From: Streptomyces sp. NBC_00433
Lineage (GTDB): Bacteria > Actinomycetota > Actinomycetes > Streptomycetales > Streptomycetaceae
Assembly (NCBI GenBank): GCA_036015235.1
Contig: CP107926.1
Span: 7,856,001-7,920,000, forward strand
Reading direction: 5' to 3'
DNA: 64,000 nt
Shown: in pieces, positions 8,674 through 18,051 of the stretch
Layout: every line of letters starts with the position of its first letter
Numbering within the stretch: the first letter of the stretch is position 1
The notes under the pieces: generated by a model
Databases searched by the model: none
Seen by the model: only the letters and a program-made list of their open reading frames with translations
Told to the model about the DNA's origin: nothing
Translations under genes and position numbers: made by a program

Positions 8674-10656
8674 GTGTCAGACCTCCGTGTGATCATCAAA
8701 CGCGATTCCGCCGAACCGGAAGAGCGGACGGTCACGACGGGCACGACCGCGGCCGAGCTGTTCCAGGGCGAGCGCTCGGTCGTCGCCGCCCGCGTCGGCG
8801 GCGAGCTGAAGGACCTCGCCTACGCGGTGGCGGACGGCGAGGAGGTCGAGCCGGTCGACATCACCAGCGAGGACGGGCTGAACATCCTGCGGCACTCCAC
8901 CGCGCATGTCATGGCGCAGGCGGTGCAGGAGCTGTTCCCCGACGCGAAGCTGGGCATCGGCCCGCCGGTCAAGGACGGCTTCTACTACGACTTCGACGTC
9001 GACAAGCCCTTCCACCCCGACGACCTCAAGGCCGTCGAGAAGAAGATGCAGGAGATCCAGAAGCGCGGCCAGCGCTTCTCCCGCCGGGTCGTCACCGACG
9101 AGCAGGCCCGCGAGGAGCTGGCCGACGAGCCGTACAAACTGGAGCTGATCGGCCTCAAGGGCGCGTCGGCGACCAGCGACGACGGCGCGGACGTCGAGGT
9201 GGGCGGCGGCGAGCTGACCATCTACGACAACCTGGACGCGAAGACCGGCGAGCTGTGCTGGAAGGACCTGTGCCGCGGCCCGCACCTGCCCACCACGCGC
9301 TACATCCCGGCGTTCAAGCTCATGCGCAATGCCGCCGCCTACTGGCGCGGCAGCGAGAAGAACCCGATGCTCCAGCGCATCTACGGCACCGCGTGGCCCA
9401 CCAAGGAAGAGCTGAAGGCGCACCTGGACTTCCTTGAGGAGGCCGCCAAGCGCGACCACCGCAAGCTGGGCAACGAGCTGGACCTCTTCTCCATCCCCGA
9501 GCAGATCGGCTCGGGCCTGGCCATCTTCCACCCCAAGGGCGGCATCGTCCGCCGGGTCATGGAGGACTACTCGCGCCGCAGGCACGAGGAGGAGGGGTAC
9601 GACTTCGTCTACACCCCGCACGCCACCAAGGGCACGCTCTTCGAGATCTCCGGGCACCTGGACTGGTACGCCGACGGCATGTATCCGCCCATGCAGCTCG
9701 ACGAGGGCACGGACTACTACCTCAAGCCCATGAACTGCCCGATGCACAACCTGGTCTTCGACGCCCGTGGCCGCTCCTACCGGGAACTGCCGCTGCGGTT
9801 CTTCGAGTTCGGCACCGTCTACCGCTACGAGAAGTCCGGCGTCGTGCACGGCCTGACCCGGGCGCGCGGCTTCACCCAGGACGACGCGCACATCTACTGC
9901 ACCAAGGAGCAGATGGCCGACGAGCTGGACTCGACGCTGACCTTCGTGCTCAACCTGCTGCGGGACTACGGGCTCACCGACTTCTACCTGGAGCTGTCCA
10001 CCAAGGACCCGGAGAAGTACGTCGGGTCCGACGAGGTGTGGGAGGAGGCCACCGAGACGCTGCGCAAGGTCGCCGAGAAGCAGGGCCTCCCGCTGGTGCC
10101 CGACCCGGGCGGCGCCGCCTTCTACGGCCCGAAGATCTCCGTCCAGACCAAGGACGCGATCGGCCGCAGCTGGCAGATGTCGACCGTGCAGCTGGACTTC
10201 AACCTGCCCGAGCGCTTCGACCTCCAGTACACGGCGCCCGACGGCTCGCGCCAGCGGCCCGTCATGATCCACCGGGCGCTGTTCGGCTCGATCGAGCGCT
10301 TCTTCGCGGTGCTGCTCGAGCACTACGCGGGCGCGTTCCCGGCGTGGCTGGCCCCGGTCCAGGCGGTCGGCATCCCGGTCGGCGACGCGCATGTGCCGTA
10401 TCTCCAGGAGTTCGCCGGCGAGGCGAAGCGCAAGGGGCTGCGGGTCGAGGTGGACGCGTCCTCGGACCGTATGCAGAAGAAGATCAGGACGCACCAGAAG
10501 CTGAAGGTGCCCTTCATGATCATCGTCGGCGACGAGGACATGACGAACGGCACGGTCTCCTTCCGCTACCGCGACGGCTCGCAGGAGAACGGCATCCCCC
10601 GCGACGAGGCGCTGGCCAAGCTGGTCGACGTGGTGGAGCGCCGGGTCCAGGTCTGA
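8674..10656 (+). CDS. thrS: Threonine--tRNA ligase
   Basis: A 660-residue class II aminoacyl-tRNA synthetase, the usual family length. An N-terminal TGS domain (about 1-62) precedes the editing domain with [11 protein letters not shown]. The catalytic core has zinc ligands in [15 protein letters not shown] and [12 protein letters not shown], and motif 2 around [18 protein letters not shown]. The anticodon-binding domain closes the protein. GTG 8674 is chosen because AGGAG lies 7 nt upstream and the protein then starts MSDLRVII like its relatives; the frame itself is open far upstream. A TACGAT -10-like hexamer at 8608-8613 suggests its own promoter. No T-box-like leader is apparent. Confidence 0.97.
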   Translation: MSDLRVIIKRDSAEPEERTVTTGTTAAELFQGERSVVAARVGGELKDLAYAVADGEEVEPVDITSEDGLNILRHSTAHVMAQAVQELFPDAKLGIGPPVKDGFYYDFDVDKPFHPDDLKAVEKKMQEIQKRGQRFSRRVVTDEQAREELADEPYKLELIGLKGASATSDDGADVEVGGGELTIYDNLDAKTGELCWKDLCRGPHLPTTRYIPAFKLMRNAAAYWRGSEKNPMLQRIYGTAWPTKEELKAHLDFLEEAAKRDHRKLGNELDLFSIPEQIGSGLAIFHPKGGIVRRVMEDYSRRRHEEEGYDFVYTPHATKGTLFEISGHLDWYADGMYPPMQLDEGTDYYLKPMNCPMHNLVFDARGRSYRELPLRFFEFGTVYRYEKSGVVHGLTRARGFTQDDAHIYCTKEQMADELDSTLTFVLNLLRDYGLTDFYLELSTKDPEKYVGSDEVWEEATETLRKVAEKQGLPLVPDPGGAAFYGPKISVQTKDAIGRSWQMSTVQLDFNLPERFDLQYTAPDGSRQRPVMIHRALFGSIERFFAVLLEHYAGAFPAWLAPVQAVGIPVGDAHVPYLQEFAGEAKRKGLRVEVDASSDRMQKKIRTHQKLKVPFMIIVGDEDMTNGTVSFRYRDGSQENGIPRDEALAKLVDVVERRVQV

Positions 10657-10663
10657 CCGGACG

Positions 10664-10697
10664 GCTGCCCCCGGGCCCTCAGCGGCCCGGGGGCAGC
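10664..10697. terminator. Bidirectional terminator between thrS and the channel gene
   Basis: A perfect 14-bp stem (GCTGCCCCCGGGCC and complement) with a 6-nt loop. It starts 7 bp after the thrS stop and overlaps the last codons of the convergent channel gene, so it can serve both transcripts. Confidence 0.75.
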
Positions 10698-11341
10698 TCG
10701 CCCTCGCGGGCGAAGGTCTGGTAGAGCCAGGAGGAGAAGGAGCCGGTCACCGCGCCCAGCAGCGCCAGGCCCATCAGCATCATGAAGGCCGCGATCGTCC
10801 GGCCCGCCGGGGTGACCGGGGTCACGTCGCCGTAGCCGACGGTGGTGAGCGTCTCGCAGGTCCACCACGAGGCGTCGCCGAAGGTGAGGATGGTCGCACC
10901 GGGGGCGTGCCGCTCCTGCTGGTAGACCGCCAGCGCCCCGGAGAAGCCGAGCAGCACCGCCGCCATGCCCGCGTAGGCGATCACCCGGCCGTAAAGGCTC
11001 AGCCGCGGCTGCTCGCGGCGGCGCTGCACCACCTGGTAGATGTGCACCGCCCGCAGCGGGCGCAGCAGCGGCAGCAGCAGCACGATGGTGTCCAGCAGGT
11101 GCCTGCCGACGTAGCGCGGGCCGAAGCGCCGCCCGCTGAGCCGCACCCGCACCGCGTAGTCCACGGCGAAGACCGCCCAGGCGAAGCCGATCACGGCCAG
11201 CAGCGCGTCGTGCACGGCCCGCGGCAGGCCTTGGGCGAGCACATGGGCCGCGTAGGCGCCGAGAAAGATCATCGACAAGAGGAACAGCGGGAGCTCGCTG
11301 CGGTTCTCCCACCGGACCAGCCGGCCGTCGTCGTCGTCCAT
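10679..11341 (-). CDS. Two-pore-per-dimer / Kv-like potassium channel
   Basis: A 220-residue membrane protein. After a short acidic N-terminus (MDDDDGR) come several hydrophobic helices, an arginine-rich loop, then the pore: outer helix, pore helix, the selectivity filter TTVGYGDVTP at about residues 170-180, and the inner helix MMLMGLALLGAVTG. The TVGYGD filter is diagnostic for K+ selectivity. The layout (four-helix voltage-sensor-like part plus pore) resembles small prokaryotic Kv channels, but S4-type arginine spacing is not clear enough to call it voltage-gated. ATG 11341 lacks a strong ribosome binding site; an in-frame GTG a little upstream is an alternative. It is divergent from the HIT gene. 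Confidence 0.88.
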   Translation of the reverse strand: MDDDDGRLVRWENRSELPLFLLSMIFLGAYAAHVLAQGLPRAVHDALLAVIGFAWAVFAVDYAVRVRLSGRRFGPRYVGRHLLDTIVLLLPLLRPLRAVHIYQVVQRRREQPRLSLYGRVIAYAGMAAVLLGFSGALAVYQQERHAPGATILTFGDASWWTCETLTTVGYGDVTPVTPAGRTIAAFMMLMGLALLGAVTGSFSSWLYQTFAREGELPPGR

Positions 11342-11419
11342 CCGGCCAGGATCTCGGTACGCATACGGCGGCGGGCCCGGCGACACGCGTGCCACCGGCG
11401 AAGTCCTATGCTGATCGGC

Positions 11420-11965
11420 ATGACGAGTGAGCCGCAGCAGGGGCAGGGAGCGGGGGTACCGGACGCCTTCCAGCGACTGTGGACCCCGCACCGCATGGCG
11501 TACATCCAGGGTGAGAACAAGCCGACCGGCCCCGGTGCCGGCGACGGATGTCCCTTCTGTGCGATTCCGGCCGAGTCGGACGAGGACGGCCTGGTCATCA
11601 GCCGCGGCGAGCACGTCTACGCGGTGCTGAACCTCTACCCGTACAACAGCGGCCATCTGATGGTGGTCCCTTACCGCCATGTCGCGGACTACACCGAGCT
11701 GGACGCGGCGGAGACCGTCGAGCTGGCCGGGCTGACCAAGCGGGCGATGACCGCGCTGCGGAATGCGTCGGGCGCGCAGGGCTTCAACATCGGGATGAAC
11801 CAGGGCGACGTGGCGGGCGCGGGCATCGCCGCCCACCTGCACCAGCACGTGGTGCCGCGCTGGGGAGGCGACGTCAACTTCATGCCGGTGGTCGGCCACA
11901 CCAAGGTGCTGCCGCAACTCCTCGCCGACACCCGCAAGATGCTCGCGGACGCCTGGCCGCGCTGA
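11420..11965 (+). CDS. HIT-domain nucleotide hydrolase/transferase
   Basis: A 181-residue histidine-triad protein. The zinc-type CPFC pair (GCPFCAIP) near residue 44 and the catalytic triad HLHQHVVPRWGGD at about residues 136-148 define the HIT/Ap4A phosphorylase-like branch common in actinobacteria. Substrates of the family are dinucleoside polyphosphates or adenylylated amines; the specific one is not evident. Two in-frame ATGs exist (11408 and 11420). TATGCT at 11407-11412 ends 7 nt before 11420 and spans the first ATG, so a leaderless start at 11420 is preferred. Confidence 0.9.
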   Translation: MTSEPQQGQGAGVPDAFQRLWTPHRMAYIQGENKPTGPGAGDGCPFCAIPAESDEDGLVISRGEHVYAVLNLYPYNSGHLMVVPYRHVADYTELDAAETVELAGLTKRAMTALRNASGAQGFNIGMNQGDVAGAGIAAHLHQHVVPRWGGDVNFMPVVGHTKVLPQLLADTRKMLADAWPR

Positions 11966-11984
11966 CCGGGCCGCGCCGACCTGG

Positions 11985-12013
11985 CCCGGCCCGGCCGAAA
12001 GCGCCGGGCCGGG
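11985..12013. terminator. Terminator between HIT gene and the convergent membrane protein gene
   Basis: A perfect 11-bp GC stem (CCCGGCCCGGC and complement) around a 7-nt loop (CGAAAGC), located in the 55 bp between two convergent stops. Confidence 0.65.
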
Positions 12014-12020
12014 CGGAGAG

Positions 12021-13703
12021 CTACGCGTCGTAGGCGTCGGCCTTCCTGGGCTCGACACCCTGGACGAGGCCGCTGAGCAGCGACGAGCGGTTGGTGAAGT
12101 GCGAGGTGTCCACGCCGTTCTCGGCCATCACCTGGATGGCGGCGGCGTGCACCGCGCGCAGCACCGGGGTCGCCGCGCGCAGCGCGTCGTCGGCCATGAA
12201 GCGGTGCTGCCACGGCTTGTCGACCCAGGTGTGCCGCAGCCCGAAGGGCTCGGGCAGCGTCAGGCTGCCGCCGAAGTAGTCCAGGACCGGCGGGAACCAG
12301 GTCAGCGGCGCCCTGGCGGCGAGCCTGGCCACCTCGCCCGAGTCGATCAGCGGCAACTGCACGGTCCTGGTCTCCCAGAACCTGACCGGCTTGCTGACCG
12401 TCTTCTCCTTGGCCGGCGGGCCGTCGTTGAACAGCGAGCTGATCGGGCCGAGCGCGTGCGCGGTCACGTCGACCCGCAGGGTGTGGGCCAGCACCGTCAC
12501 CGTGACCAGCAGGGTGATGACGAGGTTGCCCTCCCACAGGGTGAACTGGATACCCAGGTAGTGCCGGTTGCCCTTGCCGAACTGCTGGGTGTTGCAGATC
12601 CGCTGGATCTCGAAGTCCTTCACCGAGAAGGAGTCGACCTCCGGCCCGGTGGGGCGGACGATCTTCTTGGCGCCCTCTCCTATCGGGGCCACCACCCAGT
12701 GCCGTATGGACGGCTTGGTGAAGCCGCCGGTGTGCAGCGGGCCGCGCTCCAGCATGCGCAGCTTGTCGTGGATCGCGCGGATCACGTCCCAGCTGCGGAA
12801 GGGGTTGATGTCGGTGACGCCCTCCGCCGGGATCAGCTCCTCGGCCATGTGCCAGCTGCCCCAGCGGCTGCCCATGCCCAGTATTCCCTTGGGGCCCGCG
12901 TAGAAGACGACATTGCTGCCCTGCTCGGCCGACAGCTTCGCCAGCGACTGGCGCAGCGTCTCGGCGCGCAGCTGGTTGGGGTTGCGGGGGACCGCCTCGG
13001 GGATCTTCGCGCCGACCGCGGTGCCGGCCAGCAGGCTGCTCCAGCGGTCGCGCAGGTCCTTCGCGGTGCGCTCGCAGATCCGCTTGGCCCAATACCAGCC
13101 GATGATCGGGGCGATCATCATCACCCGGAAATACTGGTGCCAGAAGCCGGAGAAGGGCGGCTTGATCGCGAACAGCACGGCCAGCCCGATGGTGACGGCG
13201 AGGACGGCGCCGCCCAGCGCGCCGTAGCGGTTGCCGCCCGCCTTCAGGGTGGCCAGCGACCTGCGCAGCTGGAAGGCGCCGAGCCAGATCAGCACCCCGG
13301 GCAGGAAGAGCACCCCGAAGATGCCCATGATGAGGGTCAGCCGGGAGTCGCGCTCCTGCCGGATCCGGTTGGCGGCCAGGCAGTGCTCGACCACCGTCTG
13401 CGGTTCGACGCCGAAGGACTGCACCAGCTCCTTGCGGCCGCCGCCGAGCATGCGGACCTGCACGGCGCGGGCGAAGGCCTCGCCGAGGTTCGGCTCGAAA
13501 AGCGACAGCCTGGGCGCCTTGACCGACGCGGCGTCGTTGATGTCGACCAGCGCCTTGACCGGCGTGTCGCGGTAGGCCGCGGACGCCAGCGCCTGGGTGG
13601 CGCCGGTCTCGCCGTCGGTGCCCGTGAGCGGGATCTGCGCCCCTGGGCTGAAATCGAACCCGTTCGTCACCCGAAGCCCCCAGTCCGCCGATACGCCCGC
13701 CAT
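12021..13703 (-). CDS. Uncharacterised membrane protein, 560 residues
   Basis: I do not recognise the family. The N-terminal ~120 residues look globular. A pair of hydrophobic helices follows (about 124-146 and 164-185: LIMGIFGVLFLPGVLIWLGAF and GGAVLAVTIGLAVLFAI), then a third hydrophobic stretch (VMMIAPIIGWYWA) and a long cytosol-like region. A further hydrophobic stretch near 390-410 (NLVITLLVTVTVLAHTL) precedes a C-terminal ~150-residue soluble part. No catalytic motif is evident. The ATG at 13703 is the first start after the EF-G-like gene; both lie on the minus strand, 190 bp apart with a hairpin between, so they may be separate units. Composition matches the neighbours. Confidence 0.75.
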   Translation of the reverse strand: MAGVSADWGLRVTNGFDFSPGAQIPLTGTDGETGATQALASAAYRDTPVKALVDINDAASVKAPRLSLFEPNLGEAFARAVQVRMLGGGRKELVQSFGVEPQTVVEHCLAANRIRQERDSRLTLIMGIFGVLFLPGVLIWLGAFQLRRSLATLKAGGNRYGALGGAVLAVTIGLAVLFAIKPPFSGFWHQYFRVMMIAPIIGWYWAKRICERTAKDLRDRWSSLLAGTAVGAKIPEAVPRNPNQLRAETLRQSLAKLSAEQGSNVVFYAGPKGILGMGSRWGSWHMAEELIPAEGVTDINPFRSWDVIRAIHDKLRMLERGPLHTGGFTKPSIRHWVVAPIGEGAKKIVRPTGPEVDSFSVKDFEIQRICNTQQFGKGNRHYLGIQFTLWEGNLVITLLVTVTVLAHTLRVDVTAHALGPISSLFNDGPPAKEKTVSKPVRFWETRTVQLPLIDSGEVARLAARAPLTWFPPVLDYFGGSLTLPEPFGLRHTWVDKPWQHRFMADDALRAATPVLRAVHAAAIQVMAENGVDTSHFTNRSSLLSGLVQGVEPRKADAYDA

Positions 13704-13778
13704 CTCGCGGCTCCGACCGGCCCATTCCCCGCCGGGGTACGCATCACACGTTCGGAGCAGTCACCAGATTAGCGGCGC

Positions 13779-13807
13779 GGCGGCCCGCGGGGGGCCCGCG
13801 AGCCGCC
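13779..13807. terminator. Hairpin downstream of the EF-G-like gene
   Basis: GGCGGC-C-CGCGGG pairs with CCCGCG-A-GCCGCC, one mismatch in a 13-bp stem, loop GGG. It lies 87 bp past the EF-G-like stop and upstream of the 560-residue protein gene. Confidence 0.5.
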
Positions 13808-13893
13808 AACGGTCCGTCACCGCATGTGCCCCGACGGTGATTTCAGGCCCCGACCGCACAACCGGGGCCTTCGCGGGCGCCGTCGGGCGACGG

Positions 13894-16110
13894 CTACCCG
13901 GCCCGCTCTGCCTCCTCCTCCTGCCGCATCCTCGCCGCCAGCGCCGCCGGCATCGGCTCGTGCCTGGCGTAGTGCCGGCTGAACCGACCGGTGCCGTGCG
14001 ACAGCGACCGCAGGTCCACCGCGTAACGCCCGATCTCGATCTCGGGGACGTCGGCGCGCACCAGGGTGCGCCCCGGCCCCGCGGGTTCGGTGCCGAGCAC
14101 CCGCCCGCGCCGCCCCGACAGGTCGCTCATCACCGGGCCGACATAGGCGTCGGGCACCGTCACCCCGACCTCGGCGACCGGTTCGAGCAGGTGGATGCGG
14201 CAGGCGGCGGCGGCCTCGCGCAGCGCGAGGGCGCCCGCGGTCTGGAAGGCCGCGTCGGAGGAGTCGACCGAGTGCGCCTTGCCGTCGGACAGCGTCACCC
14301 TGATGTCGACGACGGGGAAGCCGGGCACCACCCCGCGGGCGGCCTGGGCGCGTACGCCCTTCTCCACCGACGGGATGAACTGCCGGGGCACCGCGCCGCC
14401 GATGACCTTGTCCACGAACTCGACGCCCGAGCCGACCGGCAGCGGCTCCACCTCGATGTCGCAGATCGCGAACTGCCCGTGCCCGCCGGACTGCTTGACG
14501 TGCCGGCCGCGCGCGGTGGCGGCCTCGCCGAAGGTCTCGCGCAGCGACACCTTGTAGGGCACCGCGTCGACCTGCACGCCGTAGCGGCCGCGCAGCCGCT
14601 CCAGGGCCACGTCGGCATGCGCCTCGCCCAGGCACCACAGGACGACCTGCCGGGTCGCCGGGTTCTGTTCGAGCCGCATCGTCGGGTCCTCGGCGACCAG
14701 CCGGGACAGGCCCTGGGACAGCTTGTCCTCGTCGGCCTTGCTGTGCGCCTCGATGGCGATCGGCAGCAGCGGGTCGGGCATCCGCCAGGGCTCCATCAGC
14801 AGCGGCCGGTCCTTGCCCGACAGGGTGTCGCCGGTCTCGGCGCGGGCCAGTTTCGCCACGCACACCAGGTCGCCCGCCGCCGCGGACGGCACCGGGCGCT
14901 GGAGCTTGCCGAACGGCGAGGACAGCGCGCCGACCCGCTCGTCGACGTCGTGGTCCTCGTGCCCGCGGTCCTCCATGCCGTGCCCGGACACATGCACGGT
15001 CTCGTCGGGGCGCAGGGTGCCGGAGAAGACCCGCACCAGGCTGATCCGCCCCACGTACGGGTCGGAGGAGGTCTTCACGACCTCGGCGGCCAGCGGCCCC
15101 TCGGGGTCGCAGGACAGCGTCGCGCGCCCGCCGTCCAGCGTCGCGACCGGCGGCAGGGGGCGCTCCAGCGGGGTGGGGAAGCCGCCGGTGACCAGTTCCA
15201 GCAGCTCCACGGTGCCGATGCCCTGCCGGGCGCCGTCGGCGGCGGGCGCGGCGGCCACCACCGGGTGGAAGGTGCCGCGGGCGACGGCCCGCTCCAGGTC
15301 GGTGACCAGCGTGTCGACGTCGATGTCCGCACCGCCGAGATAGCGGTCCATCAGCGTCTCGTCCTCGCTCTCGGCGATGATCCCCTCGATGAGCCGGTTG
15401 CGCGCCTCGGTGAGCCGCGGCAGCAGCTCGGGGTCCGGGGCGCGGTCGACCCGCTCGCCCGAGGAGTAGTCGTGCACCCGCTGCGACAGCAGCCCGGCCA
15501 GGCCCGTGACCGGTGCGTGCCCGTCGGGTCCCTCGGGGCCGTGCACCGGCAGGTAGAGCGGCAGCACCGCGTCGGGGTCGTCGCCGCCCAGCTCGCGGGC
15601 GAACTGCGCGGCGGTCTCCTCGATGCCCGCCCGCGCCGAGTCCAGGTGCGTGACGACCACCGCCCGCGGCATGCCGACCGCGGCGCACTCGTCCCACACG
15701 ATGCGGGTCGCGCCGCCGATACCCTCGCCGTCCTGCGCGGCCGAGACCACGAAAAGCGCCGCGTCCGCCGCGCGCAGACCGGCCCGCAGCTCGCCGACGA
15801 AATCGGCGTAGCCCGGGGTGTCCAGCACATTGATCTTGATGCCGCCCCACTCGACCGGCACCAGCGACAGCTGCACCGAGCGCTGCTGGCGCTGTTCGAT
15901 CTCGTCGTGGTCCGACAGCGAGCCGCCGTCCTCGACCCGGCCCGCGCGGTTCACCGCGCCGGTGGTCAGCGCGAGGGCCTCCACCAGTGTTGTCTTCCCT
16001 GCTCCGCTGTGGCCGACCAGCACCACATTGCGCACCTTCTCGGGGCGGTCGGCCGCCGGTGCCCTTCCGGCGGCCCCTGGTTGTCCGTCTCTCCTGTCGG
16101 CTGCACCCAC
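13894..16110 (-). CDS. EF-G-like translational GTPase paralogue (EF-G2/FusA2 type)
   Basis: A 738-residue protein with the five-domain layout of elongation factor G. The P-loop GHSGAGKTTLVEAL and the G3 element DTPGYADF are present, but switch regions deviate: the canonical RGITI is replaced by QRSVQLS, the catalytic histidine of DTPGH is tyrosine, and NKxD reads THLD. Domains III-V are clear (ARGRHVKQSGGHGQFAICDIEV; PLPVGSGVEFVDKVIGGAVP). This is the known EF-G-like paralogue group of actinobacteria and some others, whose role is unsettled. GTG 16110 lies 9 nt after GGAGG; GTG 16116 is a close alternative. It is divergent from the PI-phosphate synthase gene and is not in a str operon context. 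Confidence 0.85.
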   Translation of the reverse strand: MGAADRRDGQPGAAGRAPAADRPEKVRNVVLVGHSGAGKTTLVEALALTTGAVNRAGRVEDGGSLSDHDEIEQRQQRSVQLSLVPVEWGGIKINVLDTPGYADFVGELRAGLRAADAALFVVSAAQDGEGIGGATRIVWDECAAVGMPRAVVVTHLDSARAGIEETAAQFARELGGDDPDAVLPLYLPVHGPEGPDGHAPVTGLAGLLSQRVHDYSSGERVDRAPDPELLPRLTEARNRLIEGIIAESEDETLMDRYLGGADIDVDTLVTDLERAVARGTFHPVVAAAPAADGARQGIGTVELLELVTGGFPTPLERPLPPVATLDGGRATLSCDPEGPLAAEVVKTSSDPYVGRISLVRVFSGTLRPDETVHVSGHGMEDRGHEDHDVDERVGALSSPFGKLQRPVPSAAAGDLVCVAKLARAETGDTLSGKDRPLLMEPWRMPDPLLPIAIEAHSKADEDKLSQGLSRLVAEDPTMRLEQNPATRQVVLWCLGEAHADVALERLRGRYGVQVDAVPYKVSLRETFGEAATARGRHVKQSGGHGQFAICDIEVEPLPVGSGVEFVDKVIGGAVPRQFIPSVEKGVRAQAARGVVPGFPVVDIRVTLSDGKAHSVDSSDAAFQTAGALALREAAAACRIHLLEPVAEVGVTVPDAYVGPVMSDLSGRRGRVLGTEPAGPGRTLVRADVPEIEIGRYAVDLRSLSHGTGRFSRHYARHEPMPAALAARMRQEEEAERAG

Positions 16111-16423
16111 GTGCACTCGCCTCCCGGGTCCTGCCCGCATGGGGTCCGCGCCCCCGTCCGGGAGCGCGCGCCAGGGACGCCACGGGAGACCGCGTACAGG
16201 CGGGGCGGCCTCGACGACGCCCGCGGTCTTTCGACCTTCCCACGCCGCCCAGGCCGCGTCCATACGTGGTAAAGGCGCCGGCCGGCTCGGTCTGCTGTTC
16301 GGACGGTCGCGGCGGGCCCGGCGGTGCCTCGCGCGTCGCCCTGCCGGGGGCTGGCTACGATGGGCCATCCGGTGGCGGCCCTGGGGCCGCCGCGCCCACA
16401 TCCTCCGACCCGTCGGGAAGGCC

Positions 16424-17086
16424 ATGCTGAACAAGTACGCGCGTGCGTTCTTCACGCGTGTTCTCACGCCGTTCGCCGCATTTCTCCTGCGCAAGGGGGT
16501 CAGCCCCGACACGGTGACCCTGATCGGCACCGCGGGAGTGATGGCAGGTGCGCTGGTCTTCTACCCCAGGGGCGAGTTCTTCTGGGGCACCGTCGTCATC
16601 ACACTTTTCGTCTTCTCCGACCTGGTCGACGGCAACATGGCCCGGCAGGCCGGCGTCTCCAGCCGCTGGGGCGCCTTCCTCGACTCCACCCTCGACCGGG
16701 TCGCCGACGCGGGGATCTTCGGCGGCCTGGCCATGTGGTACGCGGGCAAGGGCGACAACCTCCCGCTGTGCGCGGTCGCCATCTTCTGCCTGGCCAGCGG
16801 CCAGGTCGTCTCCTACACCAAGGCCCGCGGCGAGGCGATCGGCCTGCCGGTCGACGTCAACGGACTGGTCGAGCGGGCCGAGCGGCTGGTGATCACCCTG
16901 ACGCTGTGCGGCTTCTCCGGCCTGCACAAGTTCGGCGTGCCCGGCATCCAGTACCTGCTGCCGATCGCGCTGTGGGCGGTCGCCGCCGGCAGCCTGGTCA
17001 CGCTGATCCAGCGGGTGGTGACCGTACGCAGGGAGTCCGCCGAGGCGGACGCGGCGGCGCTGGCCGACCACGGGAGCAGCGCGTGA
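16424..17086 (+). CDS. pgsA: Phosphatidylinositol-phosphate synthase (CDP-alcohol phosphatidyltransferase)
   Basis: A 220-residue membrane enzyme that joins CDP-diacylglycerol and inositol 1-phosphate. The CDP-alcohol phosphotransferase signature is complete: DLVDGNMARQAGVSSRWG followed by AFLDSTLDR (D-DG-AR-G-D-D spacing) at about residues 67-94. Six hydrophobic helices can be drawn. The assignment to the PI-phosphate branch rather than phosphatidylglycerophosphate synthase rests on context: the next genes are a PIM acyltransferase and a PimA-type mannosyltransferase. ATG 16424 has GGGAAG upstream. The stop overlaps the next start by 4 bp, indicating an operon. Confidence 0.9.
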   Translation: MLNKYARAFFTRVLTPFAAFLLRKGVSPDTVTLIGTAGVMAGALVFYPRGEFFWGTVVITLFVFSDLVDGNMARQAGVSSRWGAFLDSTLDRVADAGIFGGLAMWYAGKGDNLPLCAVAIFCLASGQVVSYTKARGEAIGLPVDVNGLVERAERLVITLTLCGFSGLHKFGVPGIQYLLPIALWAVAAGSLVTLIQRVVTVRRESAEADAAALADHGSSA

Positions 17087-18051
17087 AGGACGAGGGCACC
17101 TCACAGGCCGCCAGGCTCAGGGGGAGCCTGATCGACGGCCTGTACGGGGCGGGCTGGGGCGCGGTCAAGACGCTGCCCGAACCGGTGGCCAGGGCGCTCG
17201 GCCGCACCGTCGCCGACGCGGCCTGGCGGCAGCGCGGCAAGGGGGTGCTGCGGCTCGAGTCCAACCTGGCCCGGGTGGTGCCCGACGCGGACCCCGCGCG
17301 GCTGCGCGAGCTGTCCAGGGCCGGGATGCGCTCCTACCTGCGCTACTGGATGGAGTCCTTCCGGCTCCCCGCGTGGAGCAAGGACCGGGTCCGCGGCGGC
17401 TTCGACCCCGTGGACGTGCACTACCTGACCGGCGGCCTCGCCGCGGGCAGCGGGGTGATCCTGGCGCTGCCGCACATGGCCAACTGGGACCTCGCGGGCG
17501 CCTGGGTCACCACCAAGCTGGAGACCCCCTTCGCCACCGTCGCCGAGCGCCTCAAGCCCGAGACGCTCTACGACCGCTTCGTCGCCTACCGCGAGGGCCT
17601 GGGCATGGAGGTGCTGCCGCACACCGGCGGCAGCGCCTTCGGCACGCTGGCCCGGCGGCTGCGCGACGGCGGCTTGGTCTGCCTGGTCGCCGACCGCGAC
17701 CTGTCCACCTCCGGCGTCGAGGTCGACTTCTTCGGCGAGAAGACCCGGATGCCGGCCGGACCCGCGCTGCTCGCCCAGCAGACCGGGGCGCTGCTGCTGC
17801 CGGTCACCCTGTGGTACGACGACTCGCCGGTCATGCAGGGCAGGGTGCACCCGCCGGTCCCCGTACCCGAGAGCGGCGACCGGGCGCACCGCACCGCCGT
17901 GATGACGCAGGCGCTCGCCGACGCCTACGCCTCCGGTATCGCCGAGCACCCGGAGGACTGGCACATGCTGCAACGGCTCTGGCTGGCCGACCTGGAAGCG
18001 CGCCCGGACGGGCCTCCCGCGCCGGCCGCCGGCGGAACGGGGAAAGCGTGA
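17083..18051 (+). CDS. Phosphatidylinositol mannoside acyltransferase (PatA-like)
   Basis: A 322-residue LpxL/HtrB-type acyltransferase. The catalytic H-x4-D motif is LPHMANWDLAG at about residues 128-138, and the downstream block VADRDLSTSGVEVDFFG matches the conserved (D/E)-rich substrate segment of the family. It likely acylates the mannose of PIM1 at the inner face of the membrane. GTG 17083 overlaps the synthase stop (GTGA), and the next gene begins at 18048 with another 4-bp overlap, so the three genes form a tightly coupled PIM-synthesis operon. Confidence 0.9.
   Translation: MKDEGTSQAARLRGSLIDGLYGAGWGAVKTLPEPVARALGRTVADAAWRQRGKGVLRLESNLARVVPDADPARLRELSRAGMRSYLRYWMESFRLPAWSKDRVRGGFDPVDVHYLTGGLAAGSGVILALPHMANWDLAGAWVTTKLETPFATVAERLKPETLYDRFVAYREGLGMEVLPHTGGSAFGTLARRLRDGGLVCLVADRDLSTSGVEVDFFGEKTRMPAGPALLAQQTGALLLPVTLWYDDSPVMQGRVHPPVPVPESGDRAHRTAVMTQALADAYASGIAEHPEDWHMLQRLWLADLEARPDGPPAPAAGGTGKA

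Noticed and set aside
12099-13772. Long frame antisense to the 560-residue membrane protein
   Set aside because: Compositionally a shadow of GC-rich coding; the minus-strand frame has coherent hydrophobic helices and a plausible start.
13597-16272. Very long frame antisense to the EF-G-like gene
   Set aside because: EF-G domains are unmistakable on the minus strand; the plus-strand product has no recognisable feature.
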